The notes under the pieces were generated by a model. That model was not told the DNA's origin. It was given only the letters and a program-made list of their open reading frames with translations, and did no database searches. Below are positions 46,591-55,319 of a DNA stretch of 64,000 bases, piece after piece; position 1 is the stretch's first letter, and every line of letters starts with the position of its first letter. A program made the translations under genes and the position numbers. Origin of the DNA: a bacterium (GTDB lineage: Bacteria > Pseudomonadota > Gammaproteobacteria > Nevskiales > OUC007); the NCBI GenBank assembly GCA_018222345.1, contig JAAFAL010000002.1, forward strand, positions 1 through 64,000, in the 5' to 3' direction.

Positions 46591-48259
46591 ATTGCTGGAA
46601 GCGGCTCAGCGGCACACCCGGCGCATAATGAAACCCTTGCACCGCGGGGCAGCCCTCGGCGGCGAGAAAGTCGTGCTGTGCCTGGGTCTCCACGCCTTCA
46701 ACAACAACTTCAATCGACAAACTTTCGGCCAGCCGGAGCATGGCCCGCACCAGCTTGTCGTTGCGCCCGGCGTCGGGCACGGCTTCAAGGAACTGGCCGG
46801 CCAGCTTGATGCCCTGAACCGGCAAGCGCGCGAGGTAGGACAGCGACGAATGGCCGGAACCGAAATCGTCAATCAACAAGCCTGCGCCACACTCATGCAG
46901 CCGCTGGATGGCATCCAACGACGCGCTGTCGGCGCCGAGCAAGGCGCGTTCGGTCAACTCCAAGCGCACGCGCTTGTGCGGGATGTTCTGGCGCCGCAAG
47001 GCGTTCGACAGTTCGTCGGCAAATCCAGGCTGGGTGAGCTGCTGCGGGGCGATATTGATTGACACCCAGAAGTCATCCGGCGCGCCCTCGATCAGCGCGG
47101 GCATGGCGTCAACAGCGCGCTCGACCACGCGGTTGCTAAGGCTGCGAATCAACCCCACCTCTTCGGCCAGCGACAGAATCTCGCCGACCGCAATCGGCCC
47201 AAGTTCCGGGTGCTCCCAGCGCATCAAGGCCTCGGCACCGCAAACCTCGCCGGTAGCGGGGCGCACGACGGGCTGGAACACCAGATAGAGCTCGTCGTCA
47301 GTCAGCGCTTGGCGCAAGTCCGTCGCCAGGCTGCCGCGGTTGCGCGCCTTGACAGCTTCGTCGTCGCTGAACACATGCCAAGCATCGCGGCCGGAGCTTT
47401 TGGCCACATACATGGCGTGGTCGGCCTTGCGGATGAGTTCGTCGGCATCGTCTTCTGGCCGCGCCTCGGCAACACCGACAGATGCGGTGACGGTGAATTT
47501 CTGGTCACCCACGACGATCGGCTCGCGCATGCTGGTCACCAGTTTGCGCACCACCGAATCGACGCCGCCAGTCAGCGCCGGCTCCAGCAACGCAACAAAC
47601 TCGTCGCCGCCATAGCGCGCCACGCAGTCCGAGCGGCGAAAACAGGCTGACAGCCGCGCCGACGCCTCGCACAAAATGGCATCACCCAGGTCATGGCCCC
47701 AGGTGTCGTTGATGGTTTTGAAGCCATCAAGGTCGATGTAGAACACTGCCACCGGCGTGTCGCCGCGCTCGCGCATGGTGCTTTGGAGGCGGTGATGAAA
47801 GTAGCGGCGGTTGAACAGCCGGGTGAGTTCGTCATGCTGCGCCAGAAAGCGAAATTCGCGCGCCGCATCGAACTGCCGGCGGGTATATCGGATGGTGCGG
47901 TCCAGCACACTGCTGCTGAGCTCCGACTTCGACAGAAAATCGGCCACGCCCGCGCCATACACACTGTCGTCAGCCTCGCTGGCGTCCATACCGGTGAGCA
48001 CAATGACCGGGCCTGGCAGCTCGGGCAGGCTCACCGCGCTGAGCACGTCGAAACCCGAACTGGCGCCCAACTTGAGGTCGAGCAGGCAAACATCGAACGA
48101 TTGGGTGAGTGCTCGCTGCGCTTCGGCCTCGGTGCTGGCCACGGTGACGGTGTACGCGCGCCCCGGAATGTCGCGCAGCAGGCGCCGGACTACGTAGGCG
48201 TCTTCGGCGACATCCTCGATCAACAGCACGTGAATGGTTTTGACAGACTCCGTCTCCAC
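46571..48259 (-). CDS. Response regulator with GGDEF and EAL domains (c-di-GMP turnover)
   Basis: 562 residues from GTG 48259, which has AAGGA 7 bases upstream; GTG 48325 would add 22 residues with no domain. Domain order is REC (IHVLLIEDVAEDAYV, phospho-Asp in VCLLDLKLGASSGF), then GGDEF (CVARYGGDEFVALLE intact), then EAL (VCGAEALMRWEHPELG, LELTERALL, LIDDFGSGHSSLSYL, VEGVETQAQ). Both active-site signatures look complete, so it may make and break cyclic di-GMP. The canonical KID site reads GIKLAGQFL; the catalytic Lys is kept but the next residues differ. It heads an operon with a kinase and a receiver protein. Confidence 0.93.
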   Translation of the reverse strand: METESVKTIHVLLIEDVAEDAYVVRRLLRDIPGRAYTVTVASTEAEAQRALTQSFDVCLLDLKLGASSGFDVLSAVSLPELPGPVIVLTGMDASEADDSVYGAGVADFLSKSELSSSVLDRTIRYTRRQFDAAREFRFLAQHDELTRLFNRRYFHHRLQSTMRERGDTPVAVFYIDLDGFKTINDTWGHDLGDAILCEASARLSACFRRSDCVARYGGDEFVALLEPALTGGVDSVVRKLVTSMREPIVVGDQKFTVTASVGVAEARPEDDADELIRKADHAMYVAKSSGRDAWHVFSDDEAVKARNRGSLATDLRQALTDDELYLVFQPVVRPATGEVCGAEALMRWEHPELGPIAVGEILSLAEEVGLIRSLSNRVVERAVDAMPALIEGAPDDFWVSINIAPQQLTQPGFADELSNALRRQNIPHKRVRLELTERALLGADSASLDAIQRLHECGAGLLIDDFGSGHSSLSYLARLPVQGIKLAGQFLEAVPDAGRNDKLVRAMLRLAESLSIEVVVEGVETQAQHDFLAAEGCPAVQGFHYAPGVPLSRFQQYAADAS

Positions 48260-48360
48260 CGATGCATCCTTGCTTTGGGCTGACCGTGCGGGGAGTTTGT
48301 GCGCGGCAGTTGGCCGATCATACACCGTGCAGCGCCTTGTTAAATTGCCGCTGGGCTATG

Positions 48361-49641
48361 CTACGGCGCCTTGTAGGCTTTGCCCGCTTTCATCACATAG
48401 CGCACGTCGCGCATCACATTGATGTCCTCCAGCGGGTTGCCAGGGACGGCGATGAGGTCGGCAAACTTGCCGGGTTCAATCGCACCCATCACCTCTTGTT
48501 TTTTCATCACGATGGCCGGACTGATGGTGGCGCTTTTCAGCGCTTCGGCTGGCGGCATGCCAGCGGCGACCATGTAAACAAATTCCCAGGCATTGTCGCC
48601 GTGAGCGCTGACACCGCTGTCGGTGCCGAAGGCGATCTGCACACCGGCCTCGTAGGCACGGGCAAAGGTGCCCTGGATCAGCGGGCCGATGGCCGCGGCC
48701 TTCGGGCGCACGACGTCGGGGAAGAAGCCGTCGATGCGCGATTTTTCCTCCACCCATTTGCCGGCAATGATGGTGGGCACGTACCAGGCGTCATAGCGCT
48801 TGAACAACTTGATCGCCTCGTCGTCCATGTAGGTGCCGTGCTCGATGGTTGTCACGCCCGCCTTGATCGCGCGCTTCATGCCCTCGGCGCCGTGGGCGTG
48901 CGCTGCGACGTGAAAGCCGTAGTCCTTCGCGGTTTCGACAATGGCCTTGAGCTCATCGTCGGTGAACTGGGCATTCTGGCCACTGCTAGCCACCGACAAT
49001 ACGCCGCCGGTGGCGGTGATCTTGATCAGGTCGGCGCCATCCTTGTAGCGCTGGCGCACGGCTTTGCGGGCATCGGCGATGCCGTTAATTACGCCCTGTT
49101 TGGGGCCGGGATCGCCTTGGATGTTGGCGCGGTCACCGCTGGTGGGGTCGGCGTGGCCGCCGGTGGTGGCGATGGATTTAGCCGCGGTGAAAATGCGCGG
49201 GCCGGGCAGCATGCCGCTGTTGATGGCGTTTTTAAGTGCCACCGTCGCGTTGTAGCTGTCGCCCAGGTCGCGCACTGTGGTGAAGCCGGCCAGCAAGGTG
49301 CGCTCGGCATGCACCGCGCCGCGCAGGGCGTAGTCGGCTTCGTTAAGGGTGTAGCCCTCCAGGTAGGTTTTTGGCCCGAACTCGTACAGCAGGTGGGTGT
49401 GCATGTCGGTCAGGCCGGGCACGCAGGTTAGGCCGTCGAGCACGGTGTCGCCGTCTTGCGCACTTGCACCGCGCTCGATCTCGCCGAAGCGGCCGTCTTC
49501 GACAGTGACGCGGACGTTGTCGATGCGCTCGCCACTGCGCACATCAATCAAGTGCGGGCAGAACACATGCGCTGGCGCGGCCATCGTGACGCTGGGCAGG
49601 CAGACCAGGAGGGGCAGCAGGGCTTTGATTTTACGAGTCAT
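48361..49641 (-). CDS. Exported metal-dependent amidohydrolase (prolidase-type)
   Basis: 426 residues. Signal peptide [17 protein letters not shown] is cut before APAHVF. The metal site is complete: [12 protein letters not shown] (HxH), a likely carboxylated Lys in [13 protein letters not shown], His in [11 protein letters not shown] and [10 protein letters not shown], and Asp in [13 protein letters not shown]. The arrangement fits the amidohydrolase group with Xaa-Pro/Xaa-Arg dipeptidase activity. The C-terminus [17 protein letters not shown] is typical. Substrate is not known. It stands between the signalling operon and the GH5 lipoprotein, both on the same strand but separated by 54 and 101 bases. 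Confidence 0.92.
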   Translation of the reverse strand: MTRKIKALLPLLVCLPSVTMAAPAHVFCPHLIDVRSGERIDNVRVTVEDGRFGEIERGASAQDGDTVLDGLTCVPGLTDMHTHLLYEFGPKTYLEGYTLNEADYALRGAVHAERTLLAGFTTVRDLGDSYNATVALKNAINSGMLPGPRIFTAAKSIATTGGHADPTSGDRANIQGDPGPKQGVINGIADARKAVRQRYKDGADLIKITATGGVLSVASSGQNAQFTDDELKAIVETAKDYGFHVAAHAHGAEGMKRAIKAGVTTIEHGTYMDDEAIKLFKRYDAWYVPTIIAGKWVEEKSRIDGFFPDVVRPKAAAIGPLIQGTFARAYEAGVQIAFGTDSGVSAHGDNAWEFVYMVAAGMPPAEALKSATISPAIVMKKQEVMGAIEPGKFADLIAVPGNPLEDINVMRDVRYVMKAGKAYKAP

Positions 49642-49695
49642 GATTACGCATTCGGTGGACAGGCAACCGAGGATACGCCGCTGGCTTTTGCGCTG

Positions 49696-50832
49696 CTATG
49701 GCAGGCCAAAGGCTTGGCGTAGCGGTGGTGGCACCGTGCGTTGCGGCTCGCTATCCGTGGCGACGGCAAACCGGCCGCTCCAGTCCCACACCGTCCAACC
49801 GGCCTGGTTGTCTTCCAGCACCGTGCGCACGTCGGCCAGCCAGCGCGCGCGGCTGGCTGGCGGCGCGGTTTTGATGGCGCCAAATTCGGTGCAGTGGATC
49901 AAGACATCGTGCTTGTCGGCCCATAGCCGTGCCCGCGACAGCTCGGCGCTGAGCGCGGCTTTGTCCCAAGACTCGCGGCCGTACTGGCGCACGTGGTCAC
50001 GCGCCGGTTTGGGCACAGCATCGAGCGCGTCGGCCATGGCTTGCGCCTCCACTGGATACGGCAGGTCGCTGAGCAGCGACCACATCGCCCAGCCCCAACT
50101 GGCACCCTGGTGGGTAAAGTTGTGCGGTGTGTAAAAGTGAAAGCTGTAGATCACATTGCGGTCGTCCACCGGCCGCAGGCGCTCGAGGTCTTCCAGGTCG
50201 GCGTAGTGCGCGCCAGTGAGCATCACCGTGTTGCGCGGGGCGGCTTTGCGCACCGCCGCAAGGGTTTTGCGCTGCAGCGCCTGCCAGGCCTCGGCATCTT
50301 CGGTAGTGGGCTCGTTGAGCAGTTCCAGCACCAGGCGATCGGCCGGCAAGCTGGCCAGGCTGTCTGCCAGCAGCGTCCAGTCGCGGGCAAAGGCGTCACC
50401 GGCACCTGCATCGTCGAACAGCGCCAGCTTTTGCGCATCGTTCATCTGCAAGGCCACGATCACTGCAAGGCCGGCATCGATGATGGCGGCCAAGTCGGCG
50501 CGCAGTGCGGCGATGCTGGTGGCGCTAAACCGCCCACTCGCGCCTTCGGCAAGCCTGCGGCTGGACACCGGCACGCGCACATGGCCAAACCCCAGCGTGC
50601 GAATCTGCGCATAGTCGTCGGCCGTGGGGTGGTGCGCCGAGCGGATCACCGAGGCGCCGGCGGAGTCCGTCCACCAGTCACCCAGGTTGACACCGCGCTG
50701 CAGCGCAGCTTGCAGTTCAGCGCTGGGCGCCTGCTGCGCACCGGAACAGGCAGCCAACAGCAAAACTGCGAGCACGCCGAGGCCAGCAAGGCGAATAGAC
50801 GAGATAAATGTTGACCGCTGGCCGCGGCGCAT
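49696..50832 (-). CDS. Glycoside hydrolase family 5 lipoprotein
   Basis: 378 residues from ATG 50832. A lipobox (VLAVLLLAACSG) anchors it outside the cytoplasm. The TIM barrel starts at LQRGVNLGDWW. The catalytic acid/base is Glu in LVLELLNEPTTED and the nucleophile is Glu in VLIHCTEFGAIKT. Substrate binding HFYTPHNFTHQG and a late Trp (WTVWDWSGRF) fit GH5. The enzymes cleave beta-linked glucans or related polysaccharides; the exact substrate is unknown. ATG 50853 is a second possible start. It is divergent from the Pro-rich exported gene. Confidence 0.92.
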   Translation of the reverse strand: MRRGQRSTFISSIRLAGLGVLAVLLLAACSGAQQAPSAELQAALQRGVNLGDWWTDSAGASVIRSAHHPTADDYAQIRTLGFGHVRVPVSSRRLAEGASGRFSATSIAALRADLAAIIDAGLAVIVALQMNDAQKLALFDDAGAGDAFARDWTLLADSLASLPADRLVLELLNEPTTEDAEAWQALQRKTLAAVRKAAPRNTVMLTGAHYADLEDLERLRPVDDRNVIYSFHFYTPHNFTHQGASWGWAMWSLLSDLPYPVEAQAMADALDAVPKPARDHVRQYGRESWDKAALSAELSRARLWADKHDVLIHCTEFGAIKTAPPASRARWLADVRTVLEDNQAGWTVWDWSGRFAVATDSEPQRTVPPPLRQAFGLP

Positions 50833-50878
50833 TCGCTGCTTGCTACACTGCATGCGTCACATGATCGCCCACATCACC

Positions 50879-51862
50879 ATGCGTGCCAACGCCCTGAAAA
50901 TTGCCGCTGTCGTTTGCTGCGCAAGCTTTGCCGGCAGTGTCGGCGCCGAGTACCGCTATTTGATACTCGATGCGCCGGTCGATCAGCCGCAGCCGATCGA
51001 CCCGGAAACTTTGCAGCCGGAGGGCCAAGGCATCACCTACACCGCGCCTGAAGCGGCGGTTGTGCCTGCGCCGGAACCCGATGCAATGGGCGCGCATGGC
51101 AACACCGCGGCGGCGCCGTGGATTCTGGACGCGCCACCGGCCGAGCCGCAACCCGGCCCGGCGCCTAGCGACGACCCCTACGCACCGCGCTTCGAACACA
51201 ACTTGCCGTGGCCCACTGTGCTGGACGAACGCCCAGCGGGCCCGCAATCGGTGCAACCGCCGCCCGTTGCCATGCACGAACAAGCGCCCGAGACCGATTA
51301 CCAATTGCCGCCACCGCCTTTACCTAGCGGCCCACAAGTACTGGAGTTCGGCGGCCAAAGCATGAACATGCCGGCCGAGGAACCACCACCACCACGGCTG
51401 CCGAAGTCATCGGCGTTGGACTACCCAGCACCTGCCGCGCCGGTAACTCGGGCTGCGCCACCGGAGCTTGCCGATCGCTTGTCGGTGGTTGTTGACCGCC
51501 AATTGCGCGGCACCGCGCCGCTACGGCTTGCCGCCGATGGTGTGCCGATGCTCAGCATTCAAACGCTGGAGGCACTGCGCTTGCCGGTGCCGGCTAGCGC
51601 GCTCGAACGCGGCTTTGCTACGCCCGACGATTTGTCACAAAGTTATGCGCACGCGTTTGATGCTGCCGGGCAATTGCTGGTGTTGACGTCATTGGCACCG
51701 CCAACATTCAGCAGCGCTGGCGACACCGAAACTTGGGCACCCGCCGCGCCGCAGAGCCGGCCGCGGCCGTCGTCTGCACCCCTGGCCGCGCCCGAGCCTG
51801 ATACCAAATCCCGCGATTGCGCCCCCCAAATGCGCCGCGGCCGCAATACCCGAGACTGCTAA
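50879..51862 (+). CDS. Proline-rich exported protein of unknown function
   Basis: 327 residues from ATG 50879; ATG 50852 and 50861 lie upstream. The signal peptide LKIAAVVCCASFAGSVGA is cut before EYRYLIL. Residues 25-200 are unusually Pro/Ala-rich and low in complexity, with LILDAPVDQPQPI echoed by WILDAPPAEPQPGP, a decayed internal repeat. A folded segment follows at about 200-260 (LADRLSVVVDRQLRGTAPLR, LSIQTLEALRLPVPAS). This segment weakly recalls the N-terminal strands of fimbrial-usher proteins, which I cannot confirm. The tail is Pro/Arg-rich with two Cys. It is followed by a DUF1499 gene 13 bases later. Confidence 0.7.
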   Translation: MRANALKIAAVVCCASFAGSVGAEYRYLILDAPVDQPQPIDPETLQPEGQGITYTAPEAAVVPAPEPDAMGAHGNTAAAPWILDAPPAEPQPGPAPSDDPYAPRFEHNLPWPTVLDERPAGPQSVQPPPVAMHEQAPETDYQLPPPPLPSGPQVLEFGGQSMNMPAEEPPPPRLPKSSALDYPAPAAPVTRAAPPELADRLSVVVDRQLRGTAPLRLAADGVPMLSIQTLEALRLPVPASALERGFATPDDLSQSYAHAFDAAGQLLVLTSLAPPTFSSAGDTETWAPAAPQSRPRPSSAPLAAPEPDTKSRDCAPQMRRGRNTRDC

Positions 51863-51875
51863 TGGGTCCACGCAT

Positions 51876-52283
51876 ATGTCGTTAATCAAACTCAGGGGTA
51901 AGCGCCCAAACAATCTTGGTGCCGAGGGCGGCCAGCTCAGCCGCTGCCCCAGCGCACCCAAGTGTGTGTCGTCGCAGCAAACCGGCAAACATGGCATCGC
52001 GCCACTGGATACTCGCGGCAAGGGTGTCGAGGCATTCAATGCTTTGGTCGGCGTGATCGAAGCCATGGACAACACCGTGCTGGTTACCCGTCGCGATGCC
52101 TATTTGCACGCCGAGTTCAGCACCCCGACCTTGGGTTTTGTCGATGATGTGGAGTGCGTGCTAGCCGACGATGGCAGCCGCATCGACGTGCGGTCGTGCT
52201 CGCGGCTGGGCTATTCCGACTGGGGCGTGAACCGCAAGCGTGTTGAGATGCTGCGCAGCAAGCTGGCTGCGGCGATCAGCTAA
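51876..52283 (+). CDS. DUF1499 family protein
   Basis: 135 residues. The family marks are RCPSAPKCVSSQQTGKHGIA, DAYLHAEFSTPTLGFVDDVE and SRLGYSDWGVNRKRVEMLR. No function is known for the family; it is often found in membrane-related contexts. No clear signal peptide is present at ATG 51876 (MSLIKLRGKRPNN). It starts 13 bases after the Pro-rich protein's stop and ends 6 bases before the convergent peptidoglycan-binding lipoprotein's stop. It is likely co-transcribed with the Pro-rich gene. Confidence 0.92.
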   Translation: MSLIKLRGKRPNNLGAEGGQLSRCPSAPKCVSSQQTGKHGIAPLDTRGKGVEAFNALVGVIEAMDNTVLVTRRDAYLHAEFSTPTLGFVDDVECVLADDGSRIDVRSCSRLGYSDWGVNRKRVEMLRSKLAAAIS

Positions 52284-52289
52284 CGACGC

Positions 52290-53849
52290 TTAAACCCGAA
52301 TCCCCAGCGCCCGCACAGTTTCGACGTTGAGGTAACGATCAACCGGCAAGCCGCGTGAACGCTGGAAAGCATTCATCGCAGAAATGGTTTGCTCGCCGAT
52401 GACGCCATCGATGGGGCCGGGGTTGAAGCCCTGCGCGGCTAGCGCCGACTGGATCTGACGGATCACCGCGGGCGTGATGTTGGTCTGGCACAACACCGGG
52501 CGCCATTCCAGGCGTGCGGGCTCGACCAGCTCATGGCGCTCGACCGTGCCGTATTCGGCCGGCACCGCCACACGCTGCTGGCCGGCTGGTTTGACCAGGC
52601 GCTGAACCGGCACACGCGCCGTTTGAGCGGGCACCGAGACGCGCTCGACGCGGGCAGGCTGCGCGACCACTGTGCGCGTCACTTGCTGGAACTGCGCCGG
52701 CTGGCGCACTTCACGCACGCCGCCCGGCTGGGCGACGACCTGTTTGGTAAAGGTTTGGTACTGCGCAGGCTCTTCCACCAGGCACATGATTTCGCCGGTA
52801 GCGTTGTCCAGGCGCTCGATGGGGCCGCGGCCGGGCTTCCACACGGTGCGCGCCGGGCGCACCATCACCCGTTCGGTCACAGTCTGATACTGCGGCGGGG
52901 TCGAAACGTATTGCACCGTTTCCGGCTTGACCTGCACGCGCTCGCTGACCTGGCGGAACTGCGCTGGCACGACACGTAACTGCTCGTACGCCGGGCGGGT
53001 GACGACCTCGCGCATTTCGGTAGCGTACTGCGGCGGAGTGGTGACGACGCGTTGAGTGGCCGGCTTGGTAACAACCTGCTGACGCACACGGCGGTATTTT
53101 TCCGGCTTTTTCACCAGTGCAAAACATTGCCCGGGGATCGCCGGCGGCATCGCTGGCAAGCCGCTGACGGCAACATCGCCCGTGATTGGCCCCGATGGCA
53201 GCAAACCGTTGTGCTGCACGGGTGCGTCGGCAACTTGCAAAGGTTGGCGCACCACATCATTACGCACACGCATCGGCGCCGCGGCCGGTGCTGAGTAGGT
53301 GACTGCGGGTTGGGCTTGGGCGCGCTGGGTTTGGACGGGTTGAGCCTGAACCGGCGCACTGCGCACAACTGCTGGTTGTGCTTGCGCGGTCAGGAACTCG
53401 GTCGATGAGGGCATCGCCGACTGTTGGAATTGATAGCGCTGAAAAAAATCTCCGCGCGGCTGCTGGTCAGCCATCCGCGCCTGCTCCCTGGCCAAGCGCT
53501 CGGCAGTCACCAGTTCCTGCTCGTCGGCGTAGTCGGGCTCGTAGAATGCACGGACATCGCGCTCGCCGAGGCCATTGCCCACTTGCGCGTACTGCGGCGG
53601 GATGCCCTGACCAACAATCTGCTCGTTGGGGAACGCGGCCTGCTCGTAGCTGAGCAACTCGTCGTTATACGCCGGCTGCGGCTGCGCGGGATAGGTATAG
53701 ATTTCACCCGGCGCATAGACTGGCGTTTGCGCAGTGCGGGTGTCGAAGCCCAGATCGCCGGGGTCGCTGCTGGCGCAACCCACAATTGAGACTGCGGCAA
53801 GCGCAACCAGCGCAGTGCGCGGCAACGAAGCGAAAGGCGGACGACTCAT
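52290..53849 (-). CDS. Lipoprotein with eight 23-residue repeats and peptidoglycan-binding domain
   Basis: 519 residues from ATG 53849. The lipobox is VALAAVSIVGC. Residues 40-230 are Gln/Pro/Ala-rich and probably unfolded. Two blocks follow, each of four exact-length 23-residue units with the pattern PAQYxxVxxxVVxxPAxxxxV (52830-53105 and 52494-52769). Each block is preceded by Cys and LV (CFALVKK and CLVEE), and a third Cys follows the second block (VLCQTN). The C-terminal 65 residues are a peptidoglycan-binding domain of the PG_binding_1 type (IQSALAAQGFNPGPIDGVIG). The role is probably at the envelope, between outer membrane and cell wall. Confidence 0.88.
   Translation of the reverse strand: MSRPPFASLPRTALVALAAVSIVGCASSDPGDLGFDTRTAQTPVYAPGEIYTYPAQPQPAYNDELLSYEQAAFPNEQIVGQGIPPQYAQVGNGLGERDVRAFYEPDYADEQELVTAERLAREQARMADQQPRGDFFQRYQFQQSAMPSSTEFLTAQAQPAVVRSAPVQAQPVQTQRAQAQPAVTYSAPAAAPMRVRNDVVRQPLQVADAPVQHNGLLPSGPITGDVAVSGLPAMPPAIPGQCFALVKKPEKYRRVRQQVVTKPATQRVVTTPPQYATEMREVVTRPAYEQLRVVPAQFRQVSERVQVKPETVQYVSTPPQYQTVTERVMVRPARTVWKPGRGPIERLDNATGEIMCLVEEPAQYQTFTKQVVAQPGGVREVRQPAQFQQVTRTVVAQPARVERVSVPAQTARVPVQRLVKPAGQQRVAVPAEYGTVERHELVEPARLEWRPVLCQTNITPAVIRQIQSALAAQGFNPGPIDGVIGEQTISAMNAFQRSRGLPVDRYLNVETVRALGIRV
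52494..52769 (-). repeat. Second block of four 23-codon tandem repeats
   Basis: Four units of exactly 69 bases within the peptidoglycan-binding lipoprotein. Units begin PAQY, PAQF, PAQT and PAEY. The periodicity is clear in protein; DNA identity is lower, so the repeat is old or under selection for the pattern. Confidence 0.85.
52830..53105 (-). repeat. First block of four 23-codon tandem repeats
   Basis: Four units of exactly 69 bases beginning PEKY, PPQY, PAQF and PPQY. The block has the same length as the second (276 bases) and is separated from it by 60 bases that include GRGPIERLDNATGEIMC. Confidence 0.85.
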
Positions 53850-53940
53850 GCGGGCTCCCAGGTGGGTCACGCCCCAGCGCGTGACCGATTGTTCACCGCT
53901 TGATAGTAGCGGGCCAGTGTGCCCAGCGTCCAGAAAATGT

Positions 53941-55155
53941 CTAGCGCGCCGAATGACCTTTCAATTCAACTGTGACGCGGTCGGCAGTCTCGATGCCAGC
54001 GTAGTGCTTGCTCAGAATCTCCAGCACCTCGGGGCGGCTGAAGTTTTCCGGCACCGGCTCGTCTTCCGACAGCAGCTTGCGCAGTTTGGAACCCGACAGC
54101 AGCAGGCGGTCGTGGTCGTCCGATGGGCAGGTTTTCATCGACGCCATGGAATTGCAGTCGTTGCACCAGAAGGTCCAGTCCATTTTCAGTGGCTGGGTTT
54201 CCAGTGCGTCTTCGCCAATCTCGTCGAAGATGCCGTGGGCATCGAAGGGGCCGTAGTAGTCACCCACGCCGGCGTGGTCGCGGCCCACAATCAGGTGTGA
54301 GCAGCCGTAGTTTTGCCGGAACACCGCGTGCAGCAGCGCCTCGCGTGGGCCGGCGTAGCGCATGTCCAGCGGGTAGCCGGCCTGAATAACGGTGTTGGGT
54401 TTGAAGTAGTTGTCGATCAGCGTGCCGATGGCATTGCTGCGCACGTCGGCCGGGATGTCGCCCGGCTTGAGCTTGCCCAGCAGGCTGTGGATGAGCACGC
54501 CATCGAGCACTTCCAGCGCCACTTTGGCCAGGTATTCGTGGCTGCGGTGCATGGGGTTGCGCGTTTGGAAGGCGGCAATGGTGTTCCAGCCGCGCTTCTC
54601 AAACTCGGCGCGCGTTTGCGCCGGCGTCATGAACTGCTCGCCGTATTCTTCGGGGAAACCGCCCTGGCTTAGCACAACAACGTCGCCCGCGACATTCCAG
54701 GCTTTTTGCGCCATGACCATCTTCACGCCGGGGTGGGCGTCGTCTTCGGTCTTGAACACTTCGCGGCACTCGTGCGCTTTGTCGATCTGGTAGCTCTCGC
54801 TCACCGTAATCGTGCCCATGATGGTGTCGCGCTCTTCATCGAACAGCGCCAGCTCCGTGCCGGGCTCGACTGCCTCATCCGCCGACAAGGTAATGGGGAT
54901 GGGCCAGAACAAACCATCCGCTGTGCGCATGTCATCAACCACACCCTGCCAATCGGCTTGGCCCATGAAGCCGGTCAGCGGCGTAAAGCCGCCAATGCCC
55001 AGCATGATCAGGTCGCCCGACTCGCGCGAGGTAATCGGCAGCTTGGGCAGGCTTTCGGCGTGCGCTCGGGCACTGGCCAGCGCATCGCCTTGCGGCATCA
55101 GGGGGTTGAGATCGCCGCCGCCATGGGGGCGGACGAGGTTGCTGGTTTTGGCCAT
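53941..55155 (-). CDS. sat: Sulfate adenylyltransferase (ATP sulfurylase, Sat type)
   Basis: 404 residues from ATG 55155. The single-chain enzyme makes adenosine phosphosulfate from ATP and sulfate, or the reverse in sulfur oxidisers. The active site HxxH is in [34 protein letters not shown] is the second family motif, and residues [13 protein letters not shown] near the end hold several Cys. It is unlike the CysD/CysN heterodimer common in gammaproteobacteria. No other sulfur-assimilation gene lies next to it, so assimilatory versus dissimilatory use cannot be told. It is upstream of the peptidoglycan lipoprotein gene on the same strand (91 bases). Confidence 0.95.
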   Translation of the reverse strand: MAKTSNLVRPHGGGDLNPLMPQGDALASARAHAESLPKLPITSRESGDLIMLGIGGFTPLTGFMGQADWQGVVDDMRTADGLFWPIPITLSADEAVEPGTELALFDEERDTIMGTITVSESYQIDKAHECREVFKTEDDAHPGVKMVMAQKAWNVAGDVVVLSQGGFPEEYGEQFMTPAQTRAEFEKRGWNTIAAFQTRNPMHRSHEYLAKVALEVLDGVLIHSLLGKLKPGDIPADVRSNAIGTLIDNYFKPNTVIQAGYPLDMRYAGPREALLHAVFRQNYGCSHLIVGRDHAGVGDYYGPFDAHGIFDEIGEDALETQPLKMDWTFWCNDCNSMASMKTCPSDDHDRLLLSGSKLRKLLSEDEPVPENFSRPEVLEILSKHYAGIETADRVTVELKGHSAR

Positions 55156-55248
55156 GATCGACACGGGTGCGGGAAATAAGGCGGCGTAGTGTAGCGGCGC
55201 GCGTCCGCGGCTTCAGCGCCCGCCTGCATGAGGCGCCGACGGGCGGCG

Positions 55249-55277
55249 TTTGCACGCTAAGAAATTCTTACTATAAT
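55249..55277 (+). promoter_or_regulatory. Sigma70-type promoter
   Basis: A consensus -10 hexamer TATAAT (55272-55277) is preceded at a 17-base spacing by TTTGCA (55249-55254), a fair -35. The surrounding 60 bases are AT-rich, in contrast with the rest of the window. It drives the lipoprotein gene at 55320, with GGGAG about 8 bases before its ATG. Confidence 0.75.
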
Positions 55278-55319
55278 GAAAAAATAAACAAATATATAAG
55301 TCTTTCTGGGAGCGCCTCC

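Noticed and set aside
48262-49431. Plus-strand reading frame opposite the prolidase-type amidohydrolase
   Set aside because: Antisense to an intact conserved enzyme with all metal ligands; His/Gly/Val-rich translation without family match.
53866-53885. Hairpin GTCACGC/GCGTGAC as a terminator after sat
   Set aside because: Seven perfect pairs but no T-run follows in either direction, so a terminator is not supported.
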